Assembly: GCF_024741795.1 (NCBI RefSeq)
Contig: NZ_CP102950.1
Span: forward strand, 62,001-126,000
From: Arthrobacter sp. CJ23
Lineage (GTDB): Bacteria > Actinomycetota > Actinomycetes > Actinomycetales > Micrococcaceae
Direction of reading: 5' to 3'
DNA length: 64,000 nucleotides
In this document: positions 9,019 to 18,223 of the stretch, piece by piece
How positions within the stretch are numbered: position 1 is the stretch's first letter
Layout of the letters: the number at the start of each line of letters is the position of its first letter
Translations under genes and position numbers: made by a program
The notes under the pieces: generated by a model
What the model was told of the DNA's origin: nothing
Databases searched by the model: none
Seen by the model: only the letters and a program-made list of their open reading frames with translations

Positions 9019-9740
9019 CACACCGCCGGTTTGTCGACGGTGACCGGTTCGCCCCACTTGGACAGGGTCATCGTGAGGCTGTTACCAGGGCTGGGTTCCA
9101 ACCGGACCCGCATCAGCTTGCGGTTGCCGTCCTCAGAGATCCAGACGGTGCCAGGCACGGGGCCCGTCGCCCCGATCTGCGGGGAGATCTTCTTGACCGC
9201 GTCCGCGGTGACTTTGCCCGTGATGCGTACAGAGTCCACGCCCTCGACGGTCTCGCGGCCGTCGACCTTGGCATCGGAGAAGTTGGCGAGCACGTTGGCC
9301 AGCCCCACGCCGGGGTCCAGGATCGCCGGGACGTCGTAGATGTTGGATGCCGGCCCGAAGTTCGACGGGCTGCCCCCCGGCGTGATCGCGGCCCAGAGGA
9401 CGCCGTCGGAGACCACGAACACTACCCCTTTGAGCCGCTGGCCAAGGTGCACCATGTCGAGTGTGCCCTTGGCGGCGACCGCGGGAGTCTGTGTGAGATC
9501 GCCCTCGATGTACTCGACCGGCAGTCCGGCGATCTGGCCCTCAACCGAGAGCTTGAGATGCGCGCTGGTCTGCCCTTTGGTGGTCTCACTCGACTCTTTC
9601 AACAGGGTGGCGGGGTCGGGAGAAGCCACCGACGATGGGCCGGTCGACGATGGGCCGGCGCACCCTGCAACGAGGGCGACGACGGCGATGAAGGGCGCGA
9701 AGATCGCCACAAGGCGGGTCTGCAGGGATGCATTATACAT
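9018..9740 (-). CDS. LprG/LppX-family lipoprotein
   Basis: The 240-residue protein has a lipoprotein signal peptide with lipobox LVAGC, then the LprG/LppX fold pattern: [57 protein letters not shown] and a C-terminal [19 protein letters not shown]. LprG-type proteins carry acylated lipids in a hydrophobic pocket for the partner exporter. ATG 9740 is chosen: it gives a normal signal peptide and sits 6 nt after a consensus -10 box, so the message is probably leaderless. The family is usual in mycolic-acid bacteria and unexpected in Micrococcaceae, which points to transfer. Confidence 0.85.
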   Translation of the reverse strand: MYNASLQTRLVAIFAPFIAVVALVAGCAGPSSTGPSSVASPDPATLLKESSETTKGQTSAHLKLSVEGQIAGLPVEYIEGDLTQTPAVAAKGTLDMVHLGQRLKGVVFVVSDGVLWAAITPGGSPSNFGPASNIYDVPAILDPGVGLANVLANFSDAKVDGRETVEGVDSVRITGKVTADAVKKISPQIGATGPVPGTVWISEDGNRKLMRVRLEPSPGNSLTMTLSKWGEPVTVDKPAV

Positions 9741-9746
9741 GACTTG

Positions 9747-9775
9747 ATTATAGTTGGTCCTTCGAAACGTGTGAA
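9747..9775 (-). promoter_or_regulatory. promoter of the lprG-P55 operon, leaderless
   Basis: Reading leftwards: TTCACA (9775-9770), exactly 17 nt, then TATAAT (9752-9747), with the ATG of the lipoprotein gene 6 nt further on. The -35 hexamer lies inside the conserved GATTCACAC block of repeat copy C, so the repeat supplies half of the promoter. Confidence 0.7.
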
Positions 9776-9843
9776 TCGCAACATTAATTGGCGGCGTTTT
9801 CGCGGCGCCAAATGTCAACCCTGGTGCCCGTAAGCCGATCCCC
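9769..9843 (-). repeat. 75-bp element, copy C (inverted)
   Basis: On the minus strand it reads GGGGATCGGCTTACGGGCAC onwards for 26 nt identical to copy A, then CGCGAAAACGCCGCC (9804-9790), 12 nt, and GATTCACAC (9777-9769). Orientation is opposite to copies A and B. It marks the right edge of the foreign segment. Confidence 0.75.
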
Positions 9844-10012
9844 TTGCGGGCGGGCGGCTAGTCCGACTCGGTGTCTCGAAACCCATTGGATGCAAGACGA
9901 TACGAAGCCCGGGCTGCGACATCGCCGCCATTTGCTGCAAAACTCCACAAGCCACCCATGAAATATCCCCGCAGGAAAGCGCATTCCGCCCACTAGCTGG
10001 CAGGATGGAGGC

Positions 10013-11155
10013 ATGCGCATTCTGATCGCCCCGGACAAGTTCAAAGGATCCCTCACGGCCGCCGAGGCTGCCTCGGCCATGGCGGAGGGGGTTCTGCGCG
10101 TCTACCCGGACGCTGTGGCCACCCAGTTCCCCGTGGCCGACGGCGGCGAGGGCACCCTGGAAGCGGCCGTCGCCGCAGGCTACGAGGAGCGGGTCAACGC
10201 CGTGGTGGGCCCCATCCTGAAGCCGGTGGGCGCGGCCTGGGCCATCCGGCAGGACGCCTTCGGCGGCGCCACCGCGGTGATCGAAACGGCCCAGGCCTCC
10301 GGTCTGGCCCACATGGAGCCCACGCCTGAGAACGCCCTCCGAGCCCACAGCTACGGCTGCGGCCAGCTGATCGCGGCGGCACTGGATGCCGGCGCCACTG
10401 AGATCGTGCTGGGGCTGGGCGGCTCGGCCATGTCCGACGGCGGCAGCGGCGCCTTGCGCGCTTTGGGGCTCAAGCCGATCGACGCCGCCGGGAACGTGGT
10501 GCCGCTCGGCGGCGGCTCGCTGGCCGACGTCGTCGCCCTGGACGTCTCCGGGCTGGATCCGCGCCTGGCCACCGCAAAGTTCCGCATCGCCGTCGACGTC
10601 CGGAACCCGCTCTACGGCAGCGACGGCGCCGCGCACGTCTTCGGCCCCCAGAAGGGTGCCGACGACGACGCGGTCGAACTGCTCGACGCCGGTCTCCGCA
10701 ACTGGGCGTCCGTGCTGCGCGAGGCCACCGGTCGCGACGTCAACGTGCCCGGAGCCGGAGCGGCAGGCGGCTTCCCGGCGTCGTTCCTTGCCTTCACGGA
10801 CGCCGCGCTGGAAGGCGGCTTCGCGCTGGTGGCGGGGCTGACCGGGCTCGCGGCGCACCTCGGCGAGGCCGATCTTGTCATCACCGGCGAGGGTTCCATG
10901 GACGAGCAGTCCCTCACGGGCAAGGCGCCCATCGCCCTGGCCGATTCGGCGCGGGACCGCGGCATCCCCGTGGTGGTGGTCGCCGGGCGGATCCTGGTCA
11001 CCCCGGAGGCCCTGGCCGAACACGGGATCGTGGCCGCCGCCCAGCTGCTGGACATCGCGCAGCGCAAGGATGGCGTCCCGGACGCCGCCGACGCCGTGGC
11101 TAACGCCGCCAAATACCTGGCCTGGGCTACCACGCAGGTGCTCGAAGGGGCCTGA
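10013..11155 (+). CDS. glycerate kinase, GlxK/GarK family
   Basis: The 380-residue protein starts MRILIAPDKFKGSLTAAEAA and contains FPVADGGEGTLEAAVAAGYE, VLGLGGSAMSDGGSGALRALG and LVITGEGSMDEQSLTGKAP, the hallmark blocks of the glycerate kinase type 1 family, at normal length. It phosphorylates D-glycerate, feeding glyoxylate/tartronate-derived carbon into glycolysis as phosphoglycerate. GGATGGAGGC lies directly before the ATG. It is monocistronic: foreign DNA lies to the left and a hairpin follows. Confidence 0.92.
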   Translation: MRILIAPDKFKGSLTAAEAASAMAEGVLRVYPDAVATQFPVADGGEGTLEAAVAAGYEERVNAVVGPILKPVGAAWAIRQDAFGGATAVIETAQASGLAHMEPTPENALRAHSYGCGQLIAAALDAGATEIVLGLGGSAMSDGGSGALRALGLKPIDAAGNVVPLGGGSLADVVALDVSGLDPRLATAKFRIAVDVRNPLYGSDGAAHVFGPQKGADDDAVELLDAGLRNWASVLREATGRDVNVPGAGAAGGFPASFLAFTDAALEGGFALVAGLTGLAAHLGEADLVITGEGSMDEQSLTGKAPIALADSARDRGIPVVVVAGRILVTPEALAEHGIVAAAQLLDIAQRKDGVPDAADAVANAAKYLAWATTQVLEGA

Positions 11156-11193
11156 GGCTAGGAGGTCATGCACATCGCATGACCGTCTTAGCC
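11156..11193 (+). terminator. hairpin after the glycerate kinase gene
   Basis: GGCTA ... GGTCATGC, a 5-nt loop, GCATGACC ... TTAGCC. The inner stem of 8 bp is perfect and an outer stem of 5-6 bp is offset by three bases. There is no U-tract, which is usual for high-GC actinobacterial terminators. Confidence 0.5.
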
Positions 11194-11240
11194 GCGGTGA
11201 TCTTCACGCGCCAAACTCGCGGGCGGCCACAGAGGGACAA

Positions 11241-11254
11241 CGAACATATGTTCG
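11241..11254. promoter_or_regulatory. SOS (LexA) box-like palindrome
   Basis: CGAACATATGTTCG is a perfect 14-bp palindrome fitting the actinobacterial LexA consensus CGAAC-N4-GTTCG. The nearest downstream gene is the YqeY gene, 172 bp away. No SOS gene is adjacent, so the target is uncertain. Confidence 0.45.
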
Positions 11255-11426
11255 CAGGACCGCGGCCCGAGCCGGCACCAATTCCGGCCGCCGGGCAGAT
11301 AATGAATGTACAAGTATGGCTCTGACCTCTGCCATGCACCTACGATGCGACGACCCCCGCCGTGCCGCCGTCGTCTCGCGCCGGGCTGGCAGCCAGCCAG
11401 CAAGGCAAATCGAATCGAGGAGCACC

Positions 11427-11891
11427 ATGTCCAACTTGAAAGAGCGGCTGCACGCAGACGTCGTCAGCCATATGAAGGACGGCAACCGCATCGCCTTGAC
11501 CGCCGTGCGCAACGTCCTGAGCGAAATCGACACGCGTGAGAAGGCCGGCCAGGCGCCCATCCACCTGGACGATGCCCAGATCACGGCCATGTTGCAGAAA
11601 GAGGCTGCCCAGCGCCACGAGACTGCCCACCTCTACGAGGAAGCAGGAGAGCCTGAGCGAGCCGCCACAGAGATCGCAGAGGCCGAAGTTATCGAGGCCT
11701 ACCTGCCGGAACCGTTGGCCGCCGCTGAAGTCGAGTCCATTGTTGACGAAGCCATCGCCTCGTTGAAGGCCGACGGCGTTGAGCTGTCCCTCATGCACAT
11801 GGGCTATGTCATGAAGCCCGTCACGGACATCGTGGCCGGCCGCTTCGACGGCAAGGCTGTCAGCGACATCGTCCGCCAGCGCCTCTCGTAG
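11427..11891 (+). CDS. GatB/YqeY domain protein
   Basis: This 154-residue protein matches stand-alone YqeY proteins: MSNLKERLHADVVSHMKDGN at the start, IALTAVRNVLSEIDTREKAG, then AEVIEAYLPEPL and the C-terminal MKPVTDIVAGRFDGKAVSDI. The fold is the tRNA-binding tail of the GatB amidotransferase subunit; the stand-alone protein's role is not settled. ATG 11427 has GAGGAG 4-8 nt upstream; longer in-frame readings lack homology. It is followed by a perfect palindrome acting as terminator against the convergent UvrA-like gene. Confidence 0.88.
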   Translation: MSNLKERLHADVVSHMKDGNRIALTAVRNVLSEIDTREKAGQAPIHLDDAQITAMLQKEAAQRHETAHLYEEAGEPERAATEIAEAEVIEAYLPEPLAAAEVESIVDEAIASLKADGVELSLMHMGYVMKPVTDIVAGRFDGKAVSDIVRQRLS

Positions 11892-11911
11892 CGAAATAGA
11901 CCGGCAGTGCA

Positions 11912-11939
11912 ACGACGGCGGCCACGTGGCCGCCGTCGT
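11912..11939. terminator. bidirectional palindromic terminator
   Basis: A perfect 28-bp palindrome beginning ACGACGGCGGCCACG lies between the convergent YqeY and UvrA-like genes. It shares its CGACGGCGG/CCGCCGTCG stem with hairpins at 26114, 38082 and 46041. Confidence 0.65.
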
Positions 11940-11989
11940 CCATTTGCTGCAGGCTGTGGCTGCTAGCAATGGACACTCCTGGGCCCCGG

Positions 11990-14382
<2,393 letters not shown>

Positions 14383-14383
<1 letters not shown>

Positions 14384-14695
14384 CATGTCTCCATCGTTGG
14401 CGCGGAGCCGTCTTCGCGGTCCGTCTTCACGGTCAGCGGCGGCGTGGGCTGGCTCGATTCTAACCAGTGCGGGTGGGTGCGGGGGGGTGTTGATTTGTTG
14501 GCGCGGTCGCCCCACCACGGCTCCGTAACTACAACCTCGATGGAATGGCCCAAGTCGTTGCGCAGTTGGCAAGAGAACCAGGCTGCCGTCGGCGATCCAC
14601 CTAGTGTCGGGGCCGTCGATCGGAATTTGTCCTCTTCGTACAGCGATCCATAAGGGGACGTCGCCATAGTCTGGCCAAAACTCCAGTCGCGTCAT
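14383..14695 (-). pseudogene. frameshifted small gene coupled to the UvrA-like gene
   Basis: From ATG 14695 (GGGAGA 10 nt upstream) one frame reads MTRLEFWPDYGDVPLW and continues to RWIADGSLV. Near 14575-14580 the protein-like pattern moves to another frame that reads AAWFSCQLRNDLGHSIEVVV and TEPWWGDRANKS, and ends TGA exactly overlapping the UvrA-like start (TGATG). The arrangement implies one gene of about 100 codons broken by an indel, or a programmed shift. I do not recognise a named family. Confidence 0.45.
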
Positions 14696-15104
14696 GATCC
14701 GAGTATCTCCCTTGACGAGAAGAGTCGCCGGAACCGGGTGCCTTCCGGTCGCGGACCTCATCTTCGGCGCCATCGCCTGTGCCACGCTGCTGATGTTCGG
14801 GACCGCCGTGCTGCTGGCACTGGGCGATGTTGCCCGCGACGCCGAGTCGAAGCACCTGCTCAGCGCACGCGAGGAGGTGACTGATGCTGATCATCGCGGA
14901 CCATCGACGTCAGGGCCGGCAAAGCGCAAGATACCCGTCGGCTTGCTCGCGGACCGCATCGGGTGGCGGCAAAGTCGCTCGTTTCGCATCGCTCGAGACA
15001 GAGGGTGCTGGTCGTGTTGGCTGATAACAGCGGCTGCAGTCCGGATGTGCGGGCGGGGCGGCACCTCCTGCGGCTGGTTTCGACTGCTGTTGAAGAGGTG
15101 TCAA

Positions 15105-15227
15105 ATGCAACCAGAGATGGTCGGGATTGGGACTATTCCAGGCCTGCCGGATTCTCCGATTCCTGGCACTCGGTACGTGCAGTCTTATGACTCCGTTCCG
15201 TTTAGCATGTTCAAGTGGAGCCGATGA
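15105..15227 (+). CDS. 40-codon ORF at the head of the retron locus
   Basis: ATG 15105 with GAGG 8 nt upstream opens a 40-residue frame (MQPEMVGIGTIPGLPDSPIP to FSMFKWSR) whose TGA overlaps the ATG of the DUF3800 gene by one base. Such tight coupling supports real translation. There is no recognisable domain, and it may only couple translation to the effector gene. The frame stays open upstream to 14694, but that part has no protein-like features. Confidence 0.4.
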   Translation: MQPEMVGIGTIPGLPDSPIPGTRYVQSYDSVPFSMFKWSR

Positions 15228-15976
15228 TGATCTTTCTCGATGAGGGCGCTCTGGATGGCGAGGCCCGCTTCCCATCCGCCTGTGCTGTGGTCGTTGGTGA
15301 CGTGGCCGTGATGACGAAGCAAATTGAGGACCTAATTCACGAGTTGATGCTCCAGCCGGATTTCCAACTGGAGCGAGGTGCCGCGGACTTCGAGAAGGTT
15401 GGCTTCCACCACGTTGAGGACAACGTCATGGCTATGACGCGGTTTGAGGGTCTGCTACCTCGAATGGACTTTGAATGGTGGTGCTCGGCCGACTTGGATG
15501 CAAGCGTTGAGGATCCATATCTTGCGCTGCCGGACCAGTTTCGGTGGATCTCCAGGACCATACTCCAGAAATACCGTGGAAGGCGCGTCCATTTCGTCTT
15601 CGAGCAGAATGATCGCTTGCGGTCCCACTTTTCTTCGATCGTGGAGTCGGCTGTCGCCTACGCCGAACAGCCCTCCGATCTCGTAACGTTTGCTGTGGGA
15701 ACGAAAGCGGACCGGGTTCTCTCCGTGGCGGATTACTGTATCGCGCTTGCGAGTCAAGCAATCCGGGTCTGGATCGATGCATGTTGCGATACACGCGCTT
15801 TGCCCGGGAAGTACCAGTATCGATCGTTCGCGGCGATTGAGCCCCTGTGCTCGACCTTGTTTGCCGCCAACTTCGGGAAAAGCCTCTCAAGTAGGGCGGT
15901 TCGTCTTGCTGATCATTCCTTTTTTGACATTTCTGGCTCCCATTCCCGCACGTGTCGTCGAATGGGCGCGCAGTAG
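15227..15976 (+). CDS. DUF3800 protein, probable retron effector
   Basis: The 249-residue protein starts MIFLDEGALDGE, the acidic first strand of DUF3800, a predicted RNase H-like nuclease fold; further acidic residues appear at CSADLDAS and FEQNDRL, and near the end TKADRVLSVADYCIALASQA matches the family's C-terminal helix with its conserved Asp. ATG 15227 has GGAG at 6 nt; ATG 15224 and GTG 15215 are alternatives. It is followed directly by the candidate msr-msd RNA and the reverse transcriptase, the organisation of retrons whose effector is DUF3800 (type VII in current schemes, as I recall). It is expected to be toxic when released during phage infection. Confidence 0.72.
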   Translation: MIFLDEGALDGEARFPSACAVVVGDVAVMTKQIEDLIHELMLQPDFQLERGAADFEKVGFHHVEDNVMAMTRFEGLLPRMDFEWWCSADLDASVEDPYLALPDQFRWISRTILQKYRGRRVHFVFEQNDRLRSHFSSIVESAVAYAEQPSDLVTFAVGTKADRVLSVADYCIALASQAIRVWIDACCDTRALPGKYQYRSFAAIEPLCSTLFAANFGKSLSSRAVRLADHSFFDISGSHSRTCRRMGAQ

Positions 15977-15990
15977 TGTAGCCTGTCTTC

Positions 15991-16080
15991 TTGCGGGGTG
16001 CGGTAGTTCATCTGTGTGCGATTCGCACACGCAAGCACCTGAGTTGGCTCTGCCTTCATGTGTGATTTCGCACCCCGCAA
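15991..16080 (+). ncRNA. candidate retron msr-msd RNA
   Basis: The 90 nt between the DUF3800 and reverse-transcriptase genes begin with TTGCGGGGTGCG (a1, 15991-16002) and end with its perfect complement CGCACCCCGCAA (a2, 16069-16080). Inside are a 7-bp hairpin with a 3-nt loop, GTGTGCG-ATT-CGCACAC (16014-16030), as in msr regions, and a weaker dyad with GGC-TCT-GCC in the presumed msd (16038-16063). Position and layout fit a retron RNA. The exact branching G and msd ends cannot be fixed by eye, and the msd would be short. Confidence 0.68.
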
Positions 16081-16102
16081 CCCATTGCTTGGAGGTCCCC
16101 CA

Positions 16103-17092
16103 ATGACGACGCTCTCGAGAGTTCGAAACCTGGCGGATCTCGCAATTGCAGCCTCGCTGCCTGCTTCTGCTGGCGAATGGCTAGGACGCCGCCTGCAACC
16201 GGACGATCTGCGAATAACGACCATTCGCAAACCGCGCGGCGGGTACCGCGTCGTTTGTGAACCCATTGACTCTTCGCTCATGAGGCTTCAAAAGCGGCTC
16301 AAAGAATTCATCGACCGAAAGGTCTTGGATCCGCACCCGAGCGTGCACGGATTCACGCGTGGACGGGGTCCATATTCCAACGCGCAGGCTCACTTGGACG
16401 CGCGAGCCATTCTTACAGTTGATGTCACCGACTTCTTTCCATCGATCACTCGTTCACAAATCGAGGATGCGCTCCAAGAGCGCGGGGCTTCGAGCTCAAT
16501 TGCTGCATCCATAGCCAATGTCACCACCTTCCGCGGAACTCTTGCTACTGGATTTCCAACCAGCCCAGTACTGTCCAATCTTGTCTTCCGCCCACTAGAC
16601 GACCAGTTCAAATCCTTCGCCGATGCGCACGCCCTAACGTATACGCGCTACGCAGACGATCTGACATTTTCTGGTGATGAGGTGGGCGATGAAACCTTGG
16701 CGAATGTAAATGATTTGCTCACGACAGCCGGTTTTCAAGTCAATGAGAAGAAAGTTCGCTTCCAACGTAAAGGGCACCCCCAGATTGTGACCGGATTTGC
16801 CATCGCGCACTCGGACGATGTGCGGCTACCAAAAGCGTGGAAAAGAAGACTTCGTCAAGATCTTTACTATGCAGCACGCCATGGGTTGGACGCGCAGGCG
16901 CGCCATAGAAACTTGGACGAAGACGCCTTCATAGAGCGGCTACAAGGCCGGATCAACTATTTGATGTGCGCTGAGCGCACGCTGGCACTCCACTTGCGGG
17001 AAGAGTTTGATGCGATTCTTGCTCCATATCCTGCTGCCAACACCACACCCACTACCTCCCCTTCTGCCCACCCCTCTTCGCCGCAGCATTAA
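16103..17092 (+). CDS. retron-type reverse transcriptase
   Basis: The 329-residue protein has the reverse transcriptase blocks VDVTDFF (106-112), GFPTSPVLSN (150-159) and YADD (183-186). It also has both retron-specific signatures: NAxxH (NAQAH, 93-97) and VTG (229-231). It should use the adjacent RNA as template and primer to make msDNA. ATG 16103 has GGAGG 7 nt upstream; an in-frame start at 16058 would overlap the RNA's a2 arm. The last about 17 residues, rich in Pro, Thr and Ser, are encoded by sequence homologous to the end of the permease gene at 18186, so the natural C-terminus seems replaced. Confidence 0.92.
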   Translation: MTTLSRVRNLADLAIAASLPASAGEWLGRRLQPDDLRITTIRKPRGGYRVVCEPIDSSLMRLQKRLKEFIDRKVLDPHPSVHGFTRGRGPYSNAQAHLDARAILTVDVTDFFPSITRSQIEDALQERGASSSIAASIANVTTFRGTLATGFPTSPVLSNLVFRPLDDQFKSFADAHALTYTRYADDLTFSGDEVGDETLANVNDLLTTAGFQVNEKKVRFQRKGHPQIVTGFAIAHSDDVRLPKAWKRRLRQDLYYAARHGLDAQARHRNLDEDAFIERLQGRINYLMCAERTLALHLREEFDAILAPYPAANTTPTTSPSAHPSSPQH

Positions 17093-17420
17093 TAGCCGCG
17101 TTCATCGCCGCCGTCTCGGGCTCGGCAACGGTCCTGCGCCAGAGGGCCGCGGCCTTTTGCCGTGGTAGATCGCCAGGGCCGCGGCGGAAGCCAGGGCGAC
17201 GCCGATGATTAGGCGACTGCCGTCGCCGTGAGGTTGATGGAGTTGGAGAAGTTGACCTTGTTTTGCATTCAGATCTTCACGCCCGGCCCGCCGGCCGGGA
17301 CGGTCGCCATCAGCTTGCCCAATTTCGGCGAGAAGCTCGGCACGATGGCGAAGATGCGCGCCCACCCAGTAGACCGCCGTCGAGCAGACCTTGGTAGAGG
17401 CCAGGACGCCGATTCTCCGC
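17040..17420 (-). pseudogene. decayed duplicate of the 3' end of the uracil/xanthine permease gene
   Basis: The stretch aligns collinearly, same strand, with about 18170-18655 of the intact permease gene. Shared blocks include GAAGTTGACCTTGTT, CAGATCTTCACGCCC and GAGAAGCTC-GCACGATGGCG. It has lost two segments of roughly 40-50 bp, carries many substitutions and is out of frame. Its left end overlaps the last codons of the reverse-transcriptase gene. It is a direct repeat of the permease 3' end and brackets the sequence at 17421-18185. Confidence 0.85.
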
Positions 17421-17434
17421 GCGGTCGCACCGCG

Positions 17435-17453
17435 CCCCAGGAGGCGCCTGGGG
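17435..17453. terminator. small hairpin downstream of the 17461-18000 gene
   Basis: CCCCAGG, a 5-nt loop, CCTGGGG. It lies 8 bp beyond the stop codon of the leftward hypothetical gene. Confidence 0.35.
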
Positions 17454-17460
17454 ACCAGCA

Positions 17461-18000
17461 TTACTTGACGAAGATTCGGGAGACTAACTGTCCATTGGCA
17501 TTGAAGGTCTCAGCCCATCCGTTCTGAGTCGCTGCGCCGAATCCCACCTCCTCGTCATTGAAAGAAACCCAGTAGTCCCCGGCGTCATGAGGCCTCAGTT
17601 GGGCACCGCTGGGCAGTAACACAGAGCTCAGATGTCGCTCAGAGTCGTGAAGCAGGACCGCACAGTTGTCACTGGGCGGCCATTCTGAGATCGCGTCGGC
17701 GTAGTACACGCATTCCAGGTTCCCGATGTAGCCGTCCTCGTCGAGGAAGCAAATTACCGAGCGTGGGATGCCAGAAGGTCGTCCAAGCTCAAGTAGCTCG
17801 ACCGGCAGGAATTGGGGCCCGGACGCCGGTGGCGCCTGTGAACGATCCACAAAGGTTGTGATCGAAGGGCAACCGCAGCGGCAGTTCGGTTCGACTCCCA
17901 GAATGTGCCGCGCTTGCTCGCGAAGTTCCCGCGCGCCCTCGAAATCTGGTGCTAGAAGCCGGCCCAGGATTTGCTGCTCCGAGGCTGTGATTGGCTGCAT
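17461..18000 (-). CDS. hypothetical protein with a CxCGCP motif
   Basis: The 179-residue soluble protein begins MQPITASEQQILGRLLAPDF, continues EGARELREQARHI and has PNCRCGCPSIT near residue 40, then FLPVELLELGR and ISEWPPSDN. The N-terminal half resembles a group of unnamed actinobacterial proteins with LLAPDFPG...ALRxQ and CxCGCP; function unknown. ATG 18000 has GAGGG 6 nt upstream. It sits between the decayed permease copy and the intact permease, beside a retron, so it may be defence cargo or an immunity-type protein, but nothing in the sequence proves this. Confidence 0.6.
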   Translation of the reverse strand: MQPITASEQQILGRLLAPDFEGARELREQARHILGVEPNCRCGCPSITTFVDRSQAPPASGPQFLPVELLELGRPSGIPRSVICFLDEDGYIGNLECVYYADAISEWPPSDNCAVLLHDSERHLSSVLLPSGAQLRPHDAGDYWVSFNDEEVGFGAATQNGWAETFNANGQLVSRIFVK

Positions 18001-18037
18001 GCTCCACCCTCGCATAGATTACGTCCGGCTTGTCTGA

Positions 18038-18223
18038 ACCTCGGAATTCGAACCAACCGGAATTGCCATGCGCTGGTCTCCAGCTGAGGCCTCTGACTGG
18101 ACCCACGATGTTATCCATTCAGAAATTGCGCGAACCATTCTCGGCGCGCTCAAGGCCTTCTCGGAATCTTCCCCACAACCAACCCCTACTTCTTCTTCCC
18201 CTGCCGCTTCGCCGCCGCATTGA
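18038..18223 (+). pseudogene. 3' remnant of a gene running into the permease gene
   Basis: A short frame after TGA at 18035 reads SEFEPTGIAMRWSPAEASDW then THDVIHSEIARTILGALKAF and ends in a Pro/Ser-rich tail with its stop at 18221-18223, inside the permease coding region on the opposite strand. The tail corresponds to the reverse transcriptase's tail, because both use the permease 3' sequence. It is probably the stump of the gene originally convergent with the permease. Family not recognised. Confidence 0.35.

Larger units (their letters stand above)
5006..9843. mobile_element. putative resistance-bearing integrated segment bounded by 75-bp repeats
   Basis: The segment starts and ends with inverted copies of a 73-75 bp element (5006-5078 and 9769-9843) that share an exact 26-bp outer end and a similar inner half. 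A third, more diverged direct copy sits at 5555-5626. Inside are arr, a small PLDc_N membrane protein, a DUF1643 fragment, a hypothetical ORF, an MFS exporter and an lprG-type lipoprotein. No transposase or integrase is present, so the segment is either non-autonomous or a relic. Its genes look mycobacterial, and its surroundings are ordinary Micrococcaceae chromosome. Confidence 0.6.

Noticed and set aside
5006..9843. The three repeat copies as integron attC sites or transposon terminal inverted repeats of a known IS family
   Set aside because: No integron integrase or transposase is present, the copies lack the GTTRRRY-type core of attC, and the mixed direct/inverted layout does not match a simple IS. 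I kept them as an unnamed repeat element.
14694..15227. A 177-codon protein ahead of the retron
   Set aside because: It overlaps the frameshifted gene on the other strand, and most of the frame lacks protein-like features. Only the last 40 codons, with their own ribosome binding site and TGATG overlap, were kept.
16058..16102. An earlier start for the reverse transcriptase at 16058
   Set aside because: It would place coding sequence across the a2 arm of the candidate msr-msd RNA and lacks a ribosome binding site, whereas GGAGG precedes 16103.
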